From JAKFDK01 sp036676195 (GTDB lineage Bacteria; Bacillota; Sulfobacillia; Symbiobacteriales; ZC4RG38), in the NCBI GenBank assembly GCA_036676195.1, contig JAKFDK010000048.1, positions 1-45,610 on the forward strand: a stretch of 45,610 nt of DNA, in the 5' to 3' direction. The notes under the pieces were generated by a model. It saw only the letters and a list, made by a program, of their open reading frames with translations. It had not been told where the DNA came from and made no database searches. Made by a program: the position numbers and the translations under genes. The stretch's first letter is position 1. Every line of letters starts with the position of its first letter. Positions 30,646 to 39,809 of the stretch are shown one piece after another.

Positions 30646-31755
30646 TTACAGGGAGGACTGACCCACCGAGCGGATGGTGCCGCCGCCCAACACCCAGTCA
30701 CCCTGGTAGAAGACGATGGCCTGGCCGGGGGTGGGCGCCCGCTGCGGCTGCTCAAATTCCACCCGTACGCAGTCCGGTCCCGCCGGGGTAATCAGGCAGG
30801 GGGATTCCGGCGCCATGCGCCGGATCTTGGCCCGGGCGTGCACCGGCCCGTCCGGGGCCGCCACGTCGATCCAGTTCAGGTCATCGGCCAGCAGCACCGT
30901 GTGCAGGACCTCGGCGTCGGTGCCCACCACCAGGGTGTTGGTGGCCACGTCCAGTGCGGCCACATACAGGGGGTGACCCACGGCCGGCAGCCCCTTGCGC
31001 TGCCCCAGGGTGTACAGGGGCAGGCCGTGGTGGATGCCGATCGGCTCCCCGGCCGTGGTCACAATGGGGCCGGGCCGGATCGCCTCGGGAATGCGTTCCT
31101 GCAGGAAGCGGCCGTAATCATCGTCGTATACAAAGCAGATCTCCTGGCTGTCGGGCTTGTCGTGCACCGCCAGCCCCCGCTCCAGGGCCATGCGGCGCAC
31201 CTCGGACTTGGGAAAGTCCGCCAGGGGCATCAGGGTGTGGGCCAGGGCATCCTGGGTCAGGTTATACAGCACGTATGTCTGGTCCTTGCGGGCATCCTCC
31301 GGCTTGCCCAGCCGCCAGCGGCCGCCAGGAGCGGTCGGAGGGCTGATGCGGGCGTAATGGCCGGTGGCCACATACTGGCATTCCAGTTCCTGTGCCCGCT
31401 GCAGCAGGGCCGCAAATTTCACGTAGCGGTTGCAGGCAATGCAGGGGTTGGGCGTCCGACCGCGGGCATACTCGGCAATAAAGTAGTCGATAACGGTCTC
31501 GGAAAATTTACCCTGAAAATTCATTACATAGTACGAAATGCCCAGCCCGTTGGCGACCCGCCGGGCATCCTCCACCGCCGCCAGGGAGCAGCAGCCGGAG
31601 TGCTGGTTCATGCGAATCTCTTCCGGAATATCGTCAGTCCAGGTGTTCATGGTCACCCCGATGACCTCGTAGCCCTGCTCAACCAGCAGCGCCGCCGTCA
31701 CCGAACTGTCCACGCCACCGGACATGGCGCACAGTACCCGTTCCCGTTCGGTCAC
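30646..31755 (-). CDS. mnmA: tRNA-specific 2-thiouridylase MnmA
   Basis: A 369-residue ATP-dependent enzyme that places sulfur on U34 of tRNA-Lys, -Glu and -Gln, using persulfide from a cysteine desulfurase. The PP-loop AMSGGVDSSVTAALL opens the protein. TPNPCIACNRYVKF holds one catalytic cysteine region and SQEICFVYDDDYGRF holds the second catalytic cysteine. HYARI and KDQTYVL (ATP/tRNA contacts) and a C-terminal beta-barrel follow. The GTG at 31755 has GGGAGG 9 bases upstream. It follows the cysteine desulfurase gene by 23 bases, so sulfur donor and acceptor are coexpressed. Confidence 0.97.
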   Translation of the reverse strand: MTERERVLCAMSGGVDSSVTAALLVEQGYEVIGVTMNTWTDDIPEEIRMNQHSGCCSLAAVEDARRVANGLGISYYVMNFQGKFSETVIDYFIAEYARGRTPNPCIACNRYVKFAALLQRAQELECQYVATGHYARISPPTAPGGRWRLGKPEDARKDQTYVLYNLTQDALAHTLMPLADFPKSEVRRMALERGLAVHDKPDSQEICFVYDDDYGRFLQERIPEAIRPGPIVTTAGEPIGIHHGLPLYTLGQRKGLPAVGHPLYVAALDVATNTLVVGTDAEVLHTVLLADDLNWIDVAAPDGPVHARAKIRRMAPESPCLITPAGPDCVRVEFEQPQRAPTPGQAIVFYQGDWVLGGGTIRSVGQSSL

Positions 31756-31778
31756 CGGTTCCTACCTCCCGGGGCAGC

Positions 31779-32972
31779 CTAAGCTTCCCCGCCCGTATAG
31801 GAGGGCGACATGGCCCGCAGCGACCGGACGACCTCCGGAAAAACCGCCAGCAGGTAGTCGATGTCGTCCTCGGTATTAGCCTGCCCAAAGCTGAAGCGCA
31901 GTGACGTGTGGGCCAGTTCCGTGGGCACCCCCACCGCCAGCACCACATGGGAGGGCTCGGTGGCCCCGGCGGTGCAGGCGCTGCCGGCCGAACAGGCAAC
32001 GCCCTTCATGTCCAGCCGCAGCAGCATGGTCTCGGCGAACACATTCTCCACGCAGATATTCAAATTACCCGGCTGGCGGTGGTCCCCAGCCGTAAACGGG
32101 TCCGGCCCGTTTACGGTCACGCCGGGGATCTGCGCCAGCACGCCGCGGGCAAAGCGGTCACGCAGGGTCCGTGCGTGCTCGATCCGCCCGGCCAGTTCCC
32201 GACGGGCCAGTTCGGCGGCCTTGCCGAAACCGATGATGCCGGGGACATTCTCGGTACCGGGGCGCAACCGCCGCTCCTGGCCGCCGCCCTGCAGCAGGCC
32301 GGTGAAGCGGAAACCCTTGCGCACATAGAGAGCGCCGACCCCTTTAGGGCCGTAAATTTTATGGGCGGACAGGCTAAGCAGGTCAACCCCCAGGTCGTGG
32401 ACGTTCACGGGCATCGACCCGACGGCCTGCACGGCGTCGGTATGCACCACCACCCCGGGGGCAGCGGCCTTGACGGCGGCGCAGACGGCACCCACGTCCA
32501 TGACGGTGCCGATCTCGTTGTTGACCAGCATCACGGAAACCAGGATGGTTTCCGGCCGCAGGGCCGCCACCACCGCCGCCGGGTCCACATAACCGGTGCC
32601 GGGGGCCACCGGCAGGCGAGTCACGCTGAAGCCCTCCCGTTCCAGGGCGTCGGCACAGTCCAGCACGGCATGGTGCTCCACTGCCGTGGTGATGATATGG
32701 TTGCCCCGGGCCCGGTTGGCCCACGCAACGCCCCGCAGGGCCCAGTTATCGGCTTCGGTGCCGCCGCTGGTAAAAAACAGTTCAGCAGGACGGGCCCCGA
32801 TCAGGACCGCCACCTGCTCCCTGGCCATTTCCACCGCCTTGCGTCCGCTACGGCCGTAGGCATGCAGGCTGGACGGATTGCCGAAGTCCTCGTTTAGCGC
32901 CTGCAGCATGGCCTGTGCCACCTCGGGGTGAACTCGGGTTGTGGCGGCGTGATCGGCATATACCCTGCGCAC
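31779..32972 (-). CDS. Cysteine desulfurase (NifS/IscS family)
   Basis: A 397-residue PLP enzyme that takes sulfur from cysteine for Fe-S clusters and thiolation. It starts RRVYADHAATTRVHPEV. The PLP lysine is in LSAHKIYGPKGVGALYV near residue 200, and the persulfide cysteine loop is ACSAGSACTAGATEPSHVL near 330. The loop and length fit the NifS/IscS-type rather than the SufS-type enzyme. I choose the GTG at 32972 because AGGAGG lies 9 bases upstream; the GTG at 32978 would overlap it too closely. It sits between the Rrf2 regulator and mnmA, the classic Bacillota order, and probably serves mnmA. Confidence 0.95.
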   Translation of the reverse strand: MRRVYADHAATTRVHPEVAQAMLQALNEDFGNPSSLHAYGRSGRKAVEMAREQVAVLIGARPAELFFTSGGTEADNWALRGVAWANRARGNHIITTAVEHHAVLDCADALEREGFSVTRLPVAPGTGYVDPAAVVAALRPETILVSVMLVNNEIGTVMDVGAVCAAVKAAAPGVVVHTDAVQAVGSMPVNVHDLGVDLLSLSAHKIYGPKGVGALYVRKGFRFTGLLQGGGQERRLRPGTENVPGIIGFGKAAELARRELAGRIEHARTLRDRFARGVLAQIPGVTVNGPDPFTAGDHRQPGNLNICVENVFAETMLLRLDMKGVACSAGSACTAGATEPSHVVLAVGVPTELAHTSLRFSFGQANTEDDIDYLLAVFPEVVRSLRAMSPSYTGGEA

Positions 32973-32991
32973 GGCCACCTGCCTCCTCTGG

Positions 32992-33408
32992 TTAAATGTG
33001 GTACATGAGATTGCGGCCGGCGCCCTCTGAACGGGCGTCGTCCACCAGATCCATCAGCGAAATGGAATCGAGCACCTGCACCAGCCGCTCGGTCACCTTG
33101 GCCCAGACACTGTCAGCGCGGGCTTCGGGGTCGTCATCGGTAAAGCCCAGCGGCCCTTCCAACACCCGCAGGATATCTCCAACCGTAATCTGTTCCGGGG
33201 GCCGCCCCAGGATGTACCCGCCCTGGGCGCCCCGCACGCTCGACACCAGTCCGCCCTTGCGCAGAGGTGCGGCCAGTTGCTCCAGATAATGCTCCGACAG
33301 GCTCTGCCGCTCGGCAATCTGTTTCAGTGACATGGGCCCCGCCCCATGGTGTAAGGCCAGTTCAAACAGGGCCTTCACCCCGTACCGTCCCTTGGTGGAG
33401 AGCTTCAT
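32992..33408 (-). CDS. Rrf2-family regulator (CymR/IscR type)
   Basis: A 138-residue Rrf2 winged-helix repressor: MKLSTKGRYGVKALFELALH, LKQIAERQSLSEHYLEQL and the wing SVRGAQGGYILGRPPEQITVGDIL. The three cysteines that bind a [2Fe-2S] cluster in true IscR are absent (the protein contains no cysteines), so it resembles CymR, the cysteine-metabolism repressor of Bacillus. I start at the ATG at 33408, as in all relatives; AGG-rich sequence precedes it. It leads the operon with cysteine desulfurase and mnmA and probably represses it when cysteine is plentiful. Confidence 0.92.
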   Translation of the reverse strand: MKLSTKGRYGVKALFELALHHGAGPMSLKQIAERQSLSEHYLEQLAAPLRKGGLVSSVRGAQGGYILGRPPEQITVGDILRVLEGPLGFTDDDPEARADSVWAKVTERLVQVLDSISLMDLVDDARSEGAGRNLMYHI

Positions 33409-33526
33409 CTCCTGGTTCCGCCTCCTTGCCTGCGTGATCCGCCGGCCCGACCGGACCTGATCCCCTCTAATCCCGATCAATTAGTGGGGATTATGAGGAT
33501 GATCGTACCACCGGCAGGCCCCGGCG

Positions 33527-34369
33527 TCAACCAGTGCAGGCAATGCCGGTAGCTCCGGCGGCCCGCAGGTAGTAAAGCACCTGGTCCTGGATCGGTCCGG
33601 CCGTGGCCACGATGTGACGGGTCGACAATGCATACGGCCGGCCCAGGGTGTCGGTGGCCACACCGCCCGCCTCCTGCACCAGCAGCGCCCCGGCCGCCAG
33701 GTCCCAGGGGTTGAGGTTATTTTCCCAGAAACCGCTCAGCCGCCCGCATGCTGTCCACGCCAGGTGCAGCGCCGCCGAGCCGGCGGCCCGCAGGTTGCGT
33801 ACGTGCGGAGCCAGCGCCCGCAGCCCCTCCACGTTGCACTGGCGCCATTCCACGTCGGTGGGAAAGCCGGTGGCCAGCAGGGCATCGGACAGCCGGGCGC
33901 ACCGGTCGACCCGAACAGGCTCGCCGTTCAGGCGGGTGCCTGCCCCGGCCCGAGCCGTGAACATCTCGTCACGGTAGGGATCATAAATCACGCCGACCTG
34001 CAGTTGGCCATGGCGGGCATAAGCAATGCTGACCGTGGAAACGGGCCAGCCATGGACAAAGTTGGTGGTCCCGTCCAGCGGGTCAACGATCCAGACTTCC
34101 GGCAGGCGCTCCAGGGCGTCGGCCAGAGTCGGCGCCTCCGGGCCACCGCTCCCTTCCTCACCCAACATCGGCGCCTGACTGCCGGAAGCCCGCAGTTCAG
34201 TCAAAATCGCCTTTTCCGCCGCCCGGTCCACGTCGGTGATCAGGTCATGGGCGCCGCTCTTGGTCTCGACCAGTCGAGTCCGACCCAATCCGGACCGGAT
34301 CAGGTCCCCCGCCCGCCGAGCCGCCCGAATCGCCATTGTTTCGTAGGCTTGCACAGTGCGCACCTCCAT
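33527..34369 (-). CDS. Inositol monophosphatase family protein
   Basis: A 280-residue metal-dependent phosphatase of the IMPase family. The metal-binding motifs are complete: LITDVDRAAEKAI, MLGEEGSGG, IVDPLDGTTNFVHGWP and NPWDLAAGALLVQEAGG. It hydrolyses inositol phosphates or similar sugar and nucleotide phosphates in the cytoplasm. The start at the ATG at 34369 (MEVRTVQAYETMAI) has GGGGAGA upstream. It is monocistronic; the Rrf2 regulator lies 118 bases downstream in the same direction. Fructose-1,6-bisphosphatase or NADP phosphatase activity cannot be excluded. Confidence 0.92.
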   Translation of the reverse strand: MEVRTVQAYETMAIRAARRAGDLIRSGLGRTRLVETKSGAHDLITDVDRAAEKAILTELRASGSQAPMLGEEGSGGPEAPTLADALERLPEVWIVDPLDGTTNFVHGWPVSTVSIAYARHGQLQVGVIYDPYRDEMFTARAGAGTRLNGEPVRVDRCARLSDALLATGFPTDVEWRQCNVEGLRALAPHVRNLRAAGSAALHLAWTACGRLSGFWENNLNPWDLAAGALLVQEAGGVATDTLGRPYALSTRHIVATAGPIQDQVLYYLRAAGATGIACTG

Positions 34370-34703
34370 CACTGCTTCTCCCCGGTTTCCTATTGTACCC
34401 CGGCGGCGGCAGGTACGAAAGGCATGTGTGCCGATGAGGGCAACGGGCGCCTCGGCGGCGGTGCCGGCAGGGGACGTATTGCTGAAGGGCGCTGGTCGGG
34501 TGCCAGTCGCAGGATACTGCACCGGGAATGTGGAAATCAGTCCAAACCTTCATAATGGCGAACCTCTTTCATTATAATGCCACCCGGCTGCTGTTCCCTG
34601 CGGCCGCCAACTCGGGTAACCACCTGCCCGCCCCCTGAACCCCCGGCACATGAATGCGTCCATCTTCAGTCCGCGCCCATTCCGTATACGGGGAGGTCTG
34701 CGC
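34370..34703 (+). promoter_or_regulatory. Intergenic region with promoter for the first response regulator
   Basis: In this 334-base gap the clearest signal is TTCATA (34549-34554) and a perfect TATAAT (34573-34578) with an 18-base spacer on the plus strand. It would give a leader of about 115 bases before the start at 34704. No riboswitch or gene is recognised in the rest, which is G/C-rich and reads open by chance on the plus strand. Confidence 0.5.
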
Positions 34704-35084
34704 ATGGCCCGGATCTGTGTGATTGAGGACGAGGCAGCTATTGCCATGGCCCTGCAGGAGGCCTTGAGCGACGCGGGGCACAAGGTTACGGTGCTTCCCG
34801 ACGGCCACAGGGGGCTGCTGACCCTGCGCCGGCGGCCACGGCCGGACCTGGTGCTGGTGGACCTGCTCATGCCAAAGGCCGGCGGGCGTGCGGTCATTGC
34901 CGCCATGCGCGCCGACCCGGAGCTACAGAGGATTCCGGTGATCCTGATCACCGGCGCCGTACAGGGTGCCGAAGACTTTCCGCCCGAGGGCAGCTATCAG
35001 GCGATCATCGGCAAACCCTTTGATCTGGTCGAGGTGCTTGCCACGGTTCAGGGCCTGTTGGCCGGATCACGCAGGGCCACATAG
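34704..35084 (+). CDS. Single-domain response regulator (CheY-like), copy 1
   Basis: A 126-residue receiver domain without output domain. It begins MARICVIEDEAAIAMALQEA (acidic pair and early helix). The phosphorylation aspartate is in DLVLVDLLMPKAGG (near residue 53), the switch threonine in VILITGA, and the conserved lysine in AIIGKPFDL. The ATG at 34704 has GGGGAGG at 7 bases. It is a close paralogue of the regulator at 38030, which has the same opening sequence and the same leader. The histidine kinase gene lies between them, so both are likely phosphorylation targets of that kinase. The partner proteins that read these single-domain regulators are unknown. Confidence 0.92.
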   Translation: MARICVIEDEAAIAMALQEALSDAGHKVTVLPDGHRGLLTLRRRPRPDLVLVDLLMPKAGGRAVIAAMRADPELQRIPVILITGAVQGAEDFPPEGSYQAIIGKPFDLVEVLATVQGLLAGSRRAT

Positions 35085-35155
35085 CGCCCCCGTCAAGGCT
35101 TCGCCAGGGGAACAGGCAGGTAATCCCCGCCGCCGTAGCGGCCAGGAGGGCAGCA

Positions 35156-35192
35156 CAGTCACCCCGCCCTCAGTAGACGGGTGGGGTGACTG
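35156..35192 (+). terminator. Terminator after response regulator copy 1
   Basis: CAGTCACCCC pairs with GGGGTGACTG (10 bp); a G-T pair and CCC/GGG extend it to 14 bp with a 9-base loop. TTATAGATAATC follows. It separates the regulator from the kinase gene. The 150 bases that follow are AT-rich and probably hold the kinase promoter. Confidence 0.8.
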
Positions 35193-35340
35193 TTATAGAT
35201 AATCAGAACGATTTACTGACAAGGTAGATTTTTATAGCTGAATAGATATTGCCTAGTATATAAATGGCGGTGCGAAATGTTAGAATTCAATTACGCCCAA
35301 CAGGTCAATACTACCGGCACTAAGGAGCGAAGAAGCCACG

Positions 35341-38052
35341 ATGCAGCAAATCCTGAACGGGAATGTCCCGGTCTCCGGGAATCGCCCCGTTACCTGGCTG
35401 TGCATTGGTCTGTCCACCGTCTTTGCCTTGCTGATGCTCTTTATTCCCTACCAGTTCCAATCGGCCCCGTATCAGGCGGTATATCCCTACCTGCGGCTGT
35501 ACGGGGCGGCCTTTTTACTGGCCGGACTGCTCAGCGCCGCCTGGGCGATGGACGTAGGGATCCCCCGCTGGGCCGATGTGGCCGGCAAGGGGCTGCTGAC
35601 CCTGGCCCTGCTGGCGCTGGCCGCGTCCACCATCGCAGACTGGGGCATTTACACACGTCAGATGGTGTACATCCTGGTGGCGGTCGTAACGTTAGCCGGC
35701 GCGCGGTGGCCGAACCGCGAGGTCACCATCGCCCGCCTGCTGTACATATGGACACCGCTGCTGCTGGGCCTCAGCTTCATGCTGAACCCGCAGCTAGTGC
35801 CACCGTCGCTGAAGAGCCAGTTGCCGTCCGGACTGCCCTGGCTCTTCGCGGCCACCGGGCTCCTGCAGGCGCTGGCCTCCACCCTGGCCCGCCGCTGGGC
35901 ACCTATCACGCAGATCACCCTGCTCCTCACCGCGGTCGCCTTTGTCTGGTTCAGCATCACCTGGTGGCAAATCAACAACTGGACCGGTGTGGGACTGCAC
36001 GCCACCCTGGCGGCCCTGGCCGTTGTCTGGAGTCTGTACCTGTGGCGACCCTGGAAGCTGCGGATTCAGGGGCTGCAGCGGCGCATCATGGCGCTGTCCC
36101 TGGCGTTGGCCGTCATTCCGATTATGGTCCTGGGTGCGGTGACCGTCTATGCCGTGCAAAACCTGAACCGCTCACTGACGCTCTCCTCCCTGCGCGGTGC
36201 AGCTTTGCAGCTTGACCGCGACCTGGAACACCGGCTGAGTCAGTCCCCGGCGGCGAGCCCGGACCCGACAGGCCTGACCCGGGAATTGGCACCCCTGCTC
36301 TCCAACCCGAAATTAACCCTCGATGTTATCCGCCTGACCGACCTGCCGCCCCGCTGGCCCGCCGACCAGATCCACGCCCTGGTCGATGTGCAGCCGAACG
36401 GCCAGTGGCGCCTGGCCGCCTACGTGCGCCGGCCGGAGCAGGGACTGGCAGTACTGGTGACCGGCCCGGCCAGTGAGCTTTTCCGTGAGGCTGAGTCCGC
36501 CGCCGCCTGGATTCTGCTGGCCGCAGTACTGGTCAGCGCCGCCGCCGCCGCCGTCAGCCTGCCCCTGAGCCGCAGCCTGACCAGACGCCTGGGCGAGGTG
36601 CGAGACGTGGCTGCTGCCATCGCCAGGCAGCGGTTCGAGGCCCGCAGCTTGCTGCACACCAACGGGGGGGACGAAGTGGCGCTGCTGGCGACCACCATCA
36701 ATCGCATGGCCGAGGACCTGGAGTCGTATACCGAGGAACTGCGGGCCCAATCTGAAGAACTGCAGGCTCAGAACGAAGAGATTCAGGCTCAGAATGAGGA
36801 ACTGCAGGCGCAAACCGAGGAGCTGCAGGCCCAGTCCGAAGAGCTGCAGGCCCAGTCCGAGGAACTGCGCCATGCCTACGATACGCTGGAAGAAAATCTG
36901 GCCCTGCTGGATACCCTGCTGACCACCGCGCCGGTGGGGTTTGCCTACCTGGACCGGGACCTGCGCTTTGTCCGCATCAACGATGCCATGGCCGCCCTCC
37001 AGGGCCTGTCGGCTGAAAAGTGCTCGGGTCGCCCGGTCCAGGAACTGTTCCCGTGGACGGCCGGAGTGCTGGCGCCGGCCTTGGCCCAGGTGCTGGGCAC
37101 CGGAGATCCAGTGGTGAACCTGGAACTGGCGCGGGAGTTCCCCGCCGGCTCCGGCACACATCATCACTGGCTGGCCAGCCTGTACCCGATCCGGTGGGGC
37201 GAGGGGCAGCCCGCCGGAATCGGCGTTGTGGTGACTGAAGTGACCGAGCACAAACGCATGGAAGAGGAACTGCGTAAGGCTGAACGGGCCGTGGCGCAGG
37301 AACGGGAACAGTCGCGCACCCGGTTCCTGCAGATTGCAGCCCACGAATTGCGCAACCCCATGGCCGGCGTGAAGGCCATCGTCTCCCTGCTCAAACGGCG
37401 GGTAGCCGCCGGGCGCCCGCTGGGTGACCTCACCCAGCAGATGGATGTCATCTCACACGAGGTCGACCGCCTGTCCGCCCTGCTGAACGAGATTCTGGAG
37501 GCATTTCGCCTGCAGGAGGGCAGGCTGACGCTGCGCAGCGAAAACCTGAACCTGACCGCTGTCCTCACCTCGGCTCTGCAACCCTTTCGGGCGTCCCAGG
37601 ACCAGCACCGCTTCATTCTGGAACAGCCGGCGCCGGGCGCTGCCTGGGTACTCGGTGACGCCACCCGCCTTGAAGAGGTGTTCCGCAACCTGATCAGCAA
37701 CGCCGCCAAGTACTCTCCCGACGGGGGTGATGTGCACATCCGCATGGAACTGGAGCCAGGTCGCGCTCTGGTGTCCGTCACCGACACCGGGTTGGGCATT
37801 CCCGCCGACCAACAGGATAAGATCTTTCAGGGCTTTTTTCGGGCCAGCAATCTGGCCGGTCGGGACCCGGGCGGGATGGGCCTGGGTCTGTACATTTGCC
37901 GGGAGATCATCCAGGGCCACCGGGGCCGGATTTGGGTGGAGAGCACCGAGGGTAAAGGCGCCACCTTTTATGTCGAGCTCCCGACCGGTACCACGGTTTC
38001 GACAGATATAAACGGGGAGGTCTCCTCTGATGGCCCACATTCTAGTCATTGA
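35341..38052 (+). CDS. Membrane-bound hybrid-less sensor histidine kinase with heptad coiled coil
   Basis: A 903-residue sensor kinase. About seven membrane helices occupy residues 15-235. A further helix near 245-265, a short extracytoplasmic segment and a helix near 380-400 lead into a HAMP domain (SRSLTRRLGEVRDVAAAIARQ). From about 455 to 510 there is a striking coiled coil of seven-residue repeats (EELQAQS type), encoded by near-identical 21-base units. A PAS domain (about 515-640) is followed by HisKA with the phospho-acceptor HELRNPMAGVKAI near 665 and the ATPase with NAAKYSPDG, DTGLGIP and GMGLGLYI. The start codon ATG at 35341 has AAGGAG about 12 bases upstream. Its end overlaps the start of the second response regulator by 23 bases, so they are a coupled pair. 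Confidence 0.93.
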   Translation: MQQILNGNVPVSGNRPVTWLCIGLSTVFALLMLFIPYQFQSAPYQAVYPYLRLYGAAFLLAGLLSAAWAMDVGIPRWADVAGKGLLTLALLALAASTIADWGIYTRQMVYILVAVVTLAGARWPNREVTIARLLYIWTPLLLGLSFMLNPQLVPPSLKSQLPSGLPWLFAATGLLQALASTLARRWAPITQITLLLTAVAFVWFSITWWQINNWTGVGLHATLAALAVVWSLYLWRPWKLRIQGLQRRIMALSLALAVIPIMVLGAVTVYAVQNLNRSLTLSSLRGAALQLDRDLEHRLSQSPAASPDPTGLTRELAPLLSNPKLTLDVIRLTDLPPRWPADQIHALVDVQPNGQWRLAAYVRRPEQGLAVLVTGPASELFREAESAAAWILLAAVLVSAAAAAVSLPLSRSLTRRLGEVRDVAAAIARQRFEARSLLHTNGGDEVALLATTINRMAEDLESYTEELRAQSEELQAQNEEIQAQNEELQAQTEELQAQSEELQAQSEELRHAYDTLEENLALLDTLLTTAPVGFAYLDRDLRFVRINDAMAALQGLSAEKCSGRPVQELFPWTAGVLAPALAQVLGTGDPVVNLELAREFPAGSGTHHHWLASLYPIRWGEGQPAGIGVVVTEVTEHKRMEEELRKAERAVAQEREQSRTRFLQIAAHELRNPMAGVKAIVSLLKRRVAAGRPLGDLTQQMDVISHEVDRLSALLNEILEAFRLQEGRLTLRSENLNLTAVLTSALQPFRASQDQHRFILEQPAPGAAWVLGDATRLEEVFRNLISNAAKYSPDGGDVHIRMELEPGRALVSVTDTGLGIPADQQDKIFQGFFRASNLAGRDPGGMGLGLYICREIIQGHRGRIWVESTEGKGATFYVELPTGTTVSTDINGEVSSDGPHSSH

Positions 38053-38407
38053 GGACGAGGCAGCGATCGCCATGGCCCTGCAGGGGGCCCTGAGCGATGA
38101 AGGCCATGAGGTTGCGACGGCGGCCGATGGCCTGCAGGGACTGGCCAGTCTGGGCCAGTCACCTTTACCGGACATCGTGCTGGTGGACCTGCTCATGCCC
38201 AGGGCGGGCGGTCGGGTAGTGGTGGAAACCATGCGCGCCGACCCCAGACTGCAGTCGATCCCGGTCGTCCTCATCACCGGTGCTGCACGGGATACAGAGG
38301 CATTTCCCCCGGCGGGAAGTTACCAAGCCCTGATTTTCAAACCCTTTGACCTGTTTGACGTCGTGGACCGGGTGCATTTATTGCTGGAAACCAGCCGCCA
38401 GTTCTAG
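38030..38407 (+). CDS. Single-domain response regulator (CheY-like), copy 2
   Basis: A 125-residue receiver, paralogue of the one at 34704. It begins MAHILVIEDEAAIAMALQGA, with the aspartate in DIVLVDLLMPRAGG, the threonine in VVLITGA and the lysine in ALIFKPFDL. Its ATG follows GGGGAGG inside the end of the histidine kinase gene, with 23 bases of overlap. The leader (ACGGGGAGGTCT) is nearly identical to that of copy 1, pointing to a local duplication of gene and ribosome binding site. It is the probable direct output of the kinase. Confidence 0.92.
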   Translation: MAHILVIEDEAAIAMALQGALSDEGHEVATAADGLQGLASLGQSPLPDIVLVDLLMPRAGGRVVVETMRADPRLQSIPVVLITGAARDTEAFPPAGSYQALIFKPFDLFDVVDRVHLLLETSRQF

Positions 38408-39663
38408 TCGCCCTGGCGCAGGCGTTGCAGCCGCTCCCGGATTGCTTTTTCACTGCCGTTCTCGGTGGGCTGATAGTAGCGGCTGCGCACCAGGTCATCC
38501 GGCAGGTATTGCTGCCGTACCCAGTTGCCGGGGTAATCGTGGGGGTAACGGTACTCCACACCCCGGCCCAGGCTGCCGGCCCCCTGATAGTGGGCGTCGC
38601 GCAGGTGCGGCGGTACCTGGCGTCCTTTCCCGGCCTCCAGGTCAGCCATGGCCGCGGCCAATCCCTGGCAGGCCGCATTCGACTTGGGGCAGACGGCAAG
38701 GAAGGTCACCGCCTGGGCGAGGGGAATGCCCGCCTCCGGCCAGCCCACCGTCTGCGCTGCCTGGGCGGCGGCTACGGCGATGGCAGTGGCCTGGGGGTAG
38801 GCATTGCCGACATCCTCTGCCGCCATTACCACCAGCCGCCGGCAAATGGTGGGCAGGTCAAAGCGGACCGACACCAGGCGCGCCAGATAGTGCAGCGCTG
38901 CGTCCGGGTCACTGCCCCGGACGCTTTTCTGCAGGGCGCTCAGACCGTCATAGGCGTCGGACTCGGAAAAGGTGGGCAGTTCGCGGCGCAGGCACTCCCA
39001 CAGCCATTCCCGGCTGACCACCCGACCGGCCGGCCCCGGCTCGGCGGTGGTGACCGCCAGCTCCAGCGCCGTCAGGGCGGTGCGCAGGTCACCCCCTACC
39101 GCTGTGGCCAGTTCCTGTAACAGGTCATCCACCACAACCGGCTGCAGGGCAGCCAGGCCCCTGGGCTCGGTCAGGGCCCGGTGGAGGGCAGCGGCAATGG
39201 CCGCCGGCGCCAGCGGCTGCAGTTCCAAAATGGTCGTGCGGCTGCGCAGGGCGGGAACAATGCTCAGGTACGGATTCTCGGTGGTGGTGCCCACAAAGGC
39301 CACCGTACCGGCCTCGACCGCTGGCAGGAGCGTCTCTGCCTGATTGCGGGCAAACCGGTGTACCTCATCCACATGCAGCAAAACGGCTGCGCCGCGCTGC
39401 CCCTGGGTAATGACGTCCCGCAATTCCTTGACCCCACTGCTGACCGCGTTCAACGAGACAAACAACCGGCGGGTGGTGCGGGCAATCACCCGGACCAGAC
39501 TGGTCTTGCCGGTGCCGGGCGGACCAAACAGAATCAGGGCCTGCACCTGGTCGGTTTCAATCATCCGCCGCAGCAGTCGACCCCGGCCGAGCAGATGCTC
39601 CTGGCCCACAACCTCATCCAGTTCCTGCGGCCGCATCCGTGCCGCCAGTGGTTCACGCGCCAT
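38404..39663 (-). CDS. rarA: Replication-associated recombination protein A (RarA/MgsA)
   Basis: A 419-residue AAA+ ATPase that acts at stalled replication forks. It opens MAREPLAARMRPQELDEVVGQ, then Walker A GPPGTGKTSLVRVI, Walker B LLHVDEVHRF, and sensor FVGTTTENPYLSIVPALRSR. The C-terminal tetramerisation domain (SDPDAALHYLARLV) and the closing YRYPHDYPGNWVRQQYLPDDL block follow. Length and motifs are those of the family. The stop overlaps the end of the convergent response-regulator gene by 4 bases. Its position near aspS and the CymR/desulfurase cluster is the usual Bacillota order. Confidence 0.97.
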   Translation of the reverse strand: MAREPLAARMRPQELDEVVGQEHLLGRGRLLRRMIETDQVQALILFGPPGTGKTSLVRVIARTTRRLFVSLNAVSSGVKELRDVITQGQRGAAVLLHVDEVHRFARNQAETLLPAVEAGTVAFVGTTTENPYLSIVPALRSRTTILELQPLAPAAIAAALHRALTEPRGLAALQPVVVDDLLQELATAVGGDLRTALTALELAVTTAEPGPAGRVVSREWLWECLRRELPTFSESDAYDGLSALQKSVRGSDPDAALHYLARLVSVRFDLPTICRRLVVMAAEDVGNAYPQATAIAVAAAQAAQTVGWPEAGIPLAQAVTFLAVCPKSNAACQGLAAAMADLEAGKGRQVPPHLRDAHYQGAGSLGRGVEYRYPHDYPGNWVRQQYLPDDLVRSRYYQPTENGSEKAIRERLQRLRQGD

Positions 39664-39809
39664 CGGACGTCAGTTCCCCCTCGGGCCGCTGCATACACGG
39701 AGCAGGCTGCCCCGCCGCACCGGCCGCCGTAAAAATGCTGCTGGGCGTTTGCCGCCGCAAGGGAAAGGCACCCCGGCGGAGAAGCTATCCACACAAAGGG
39801 GGTGCCTGT

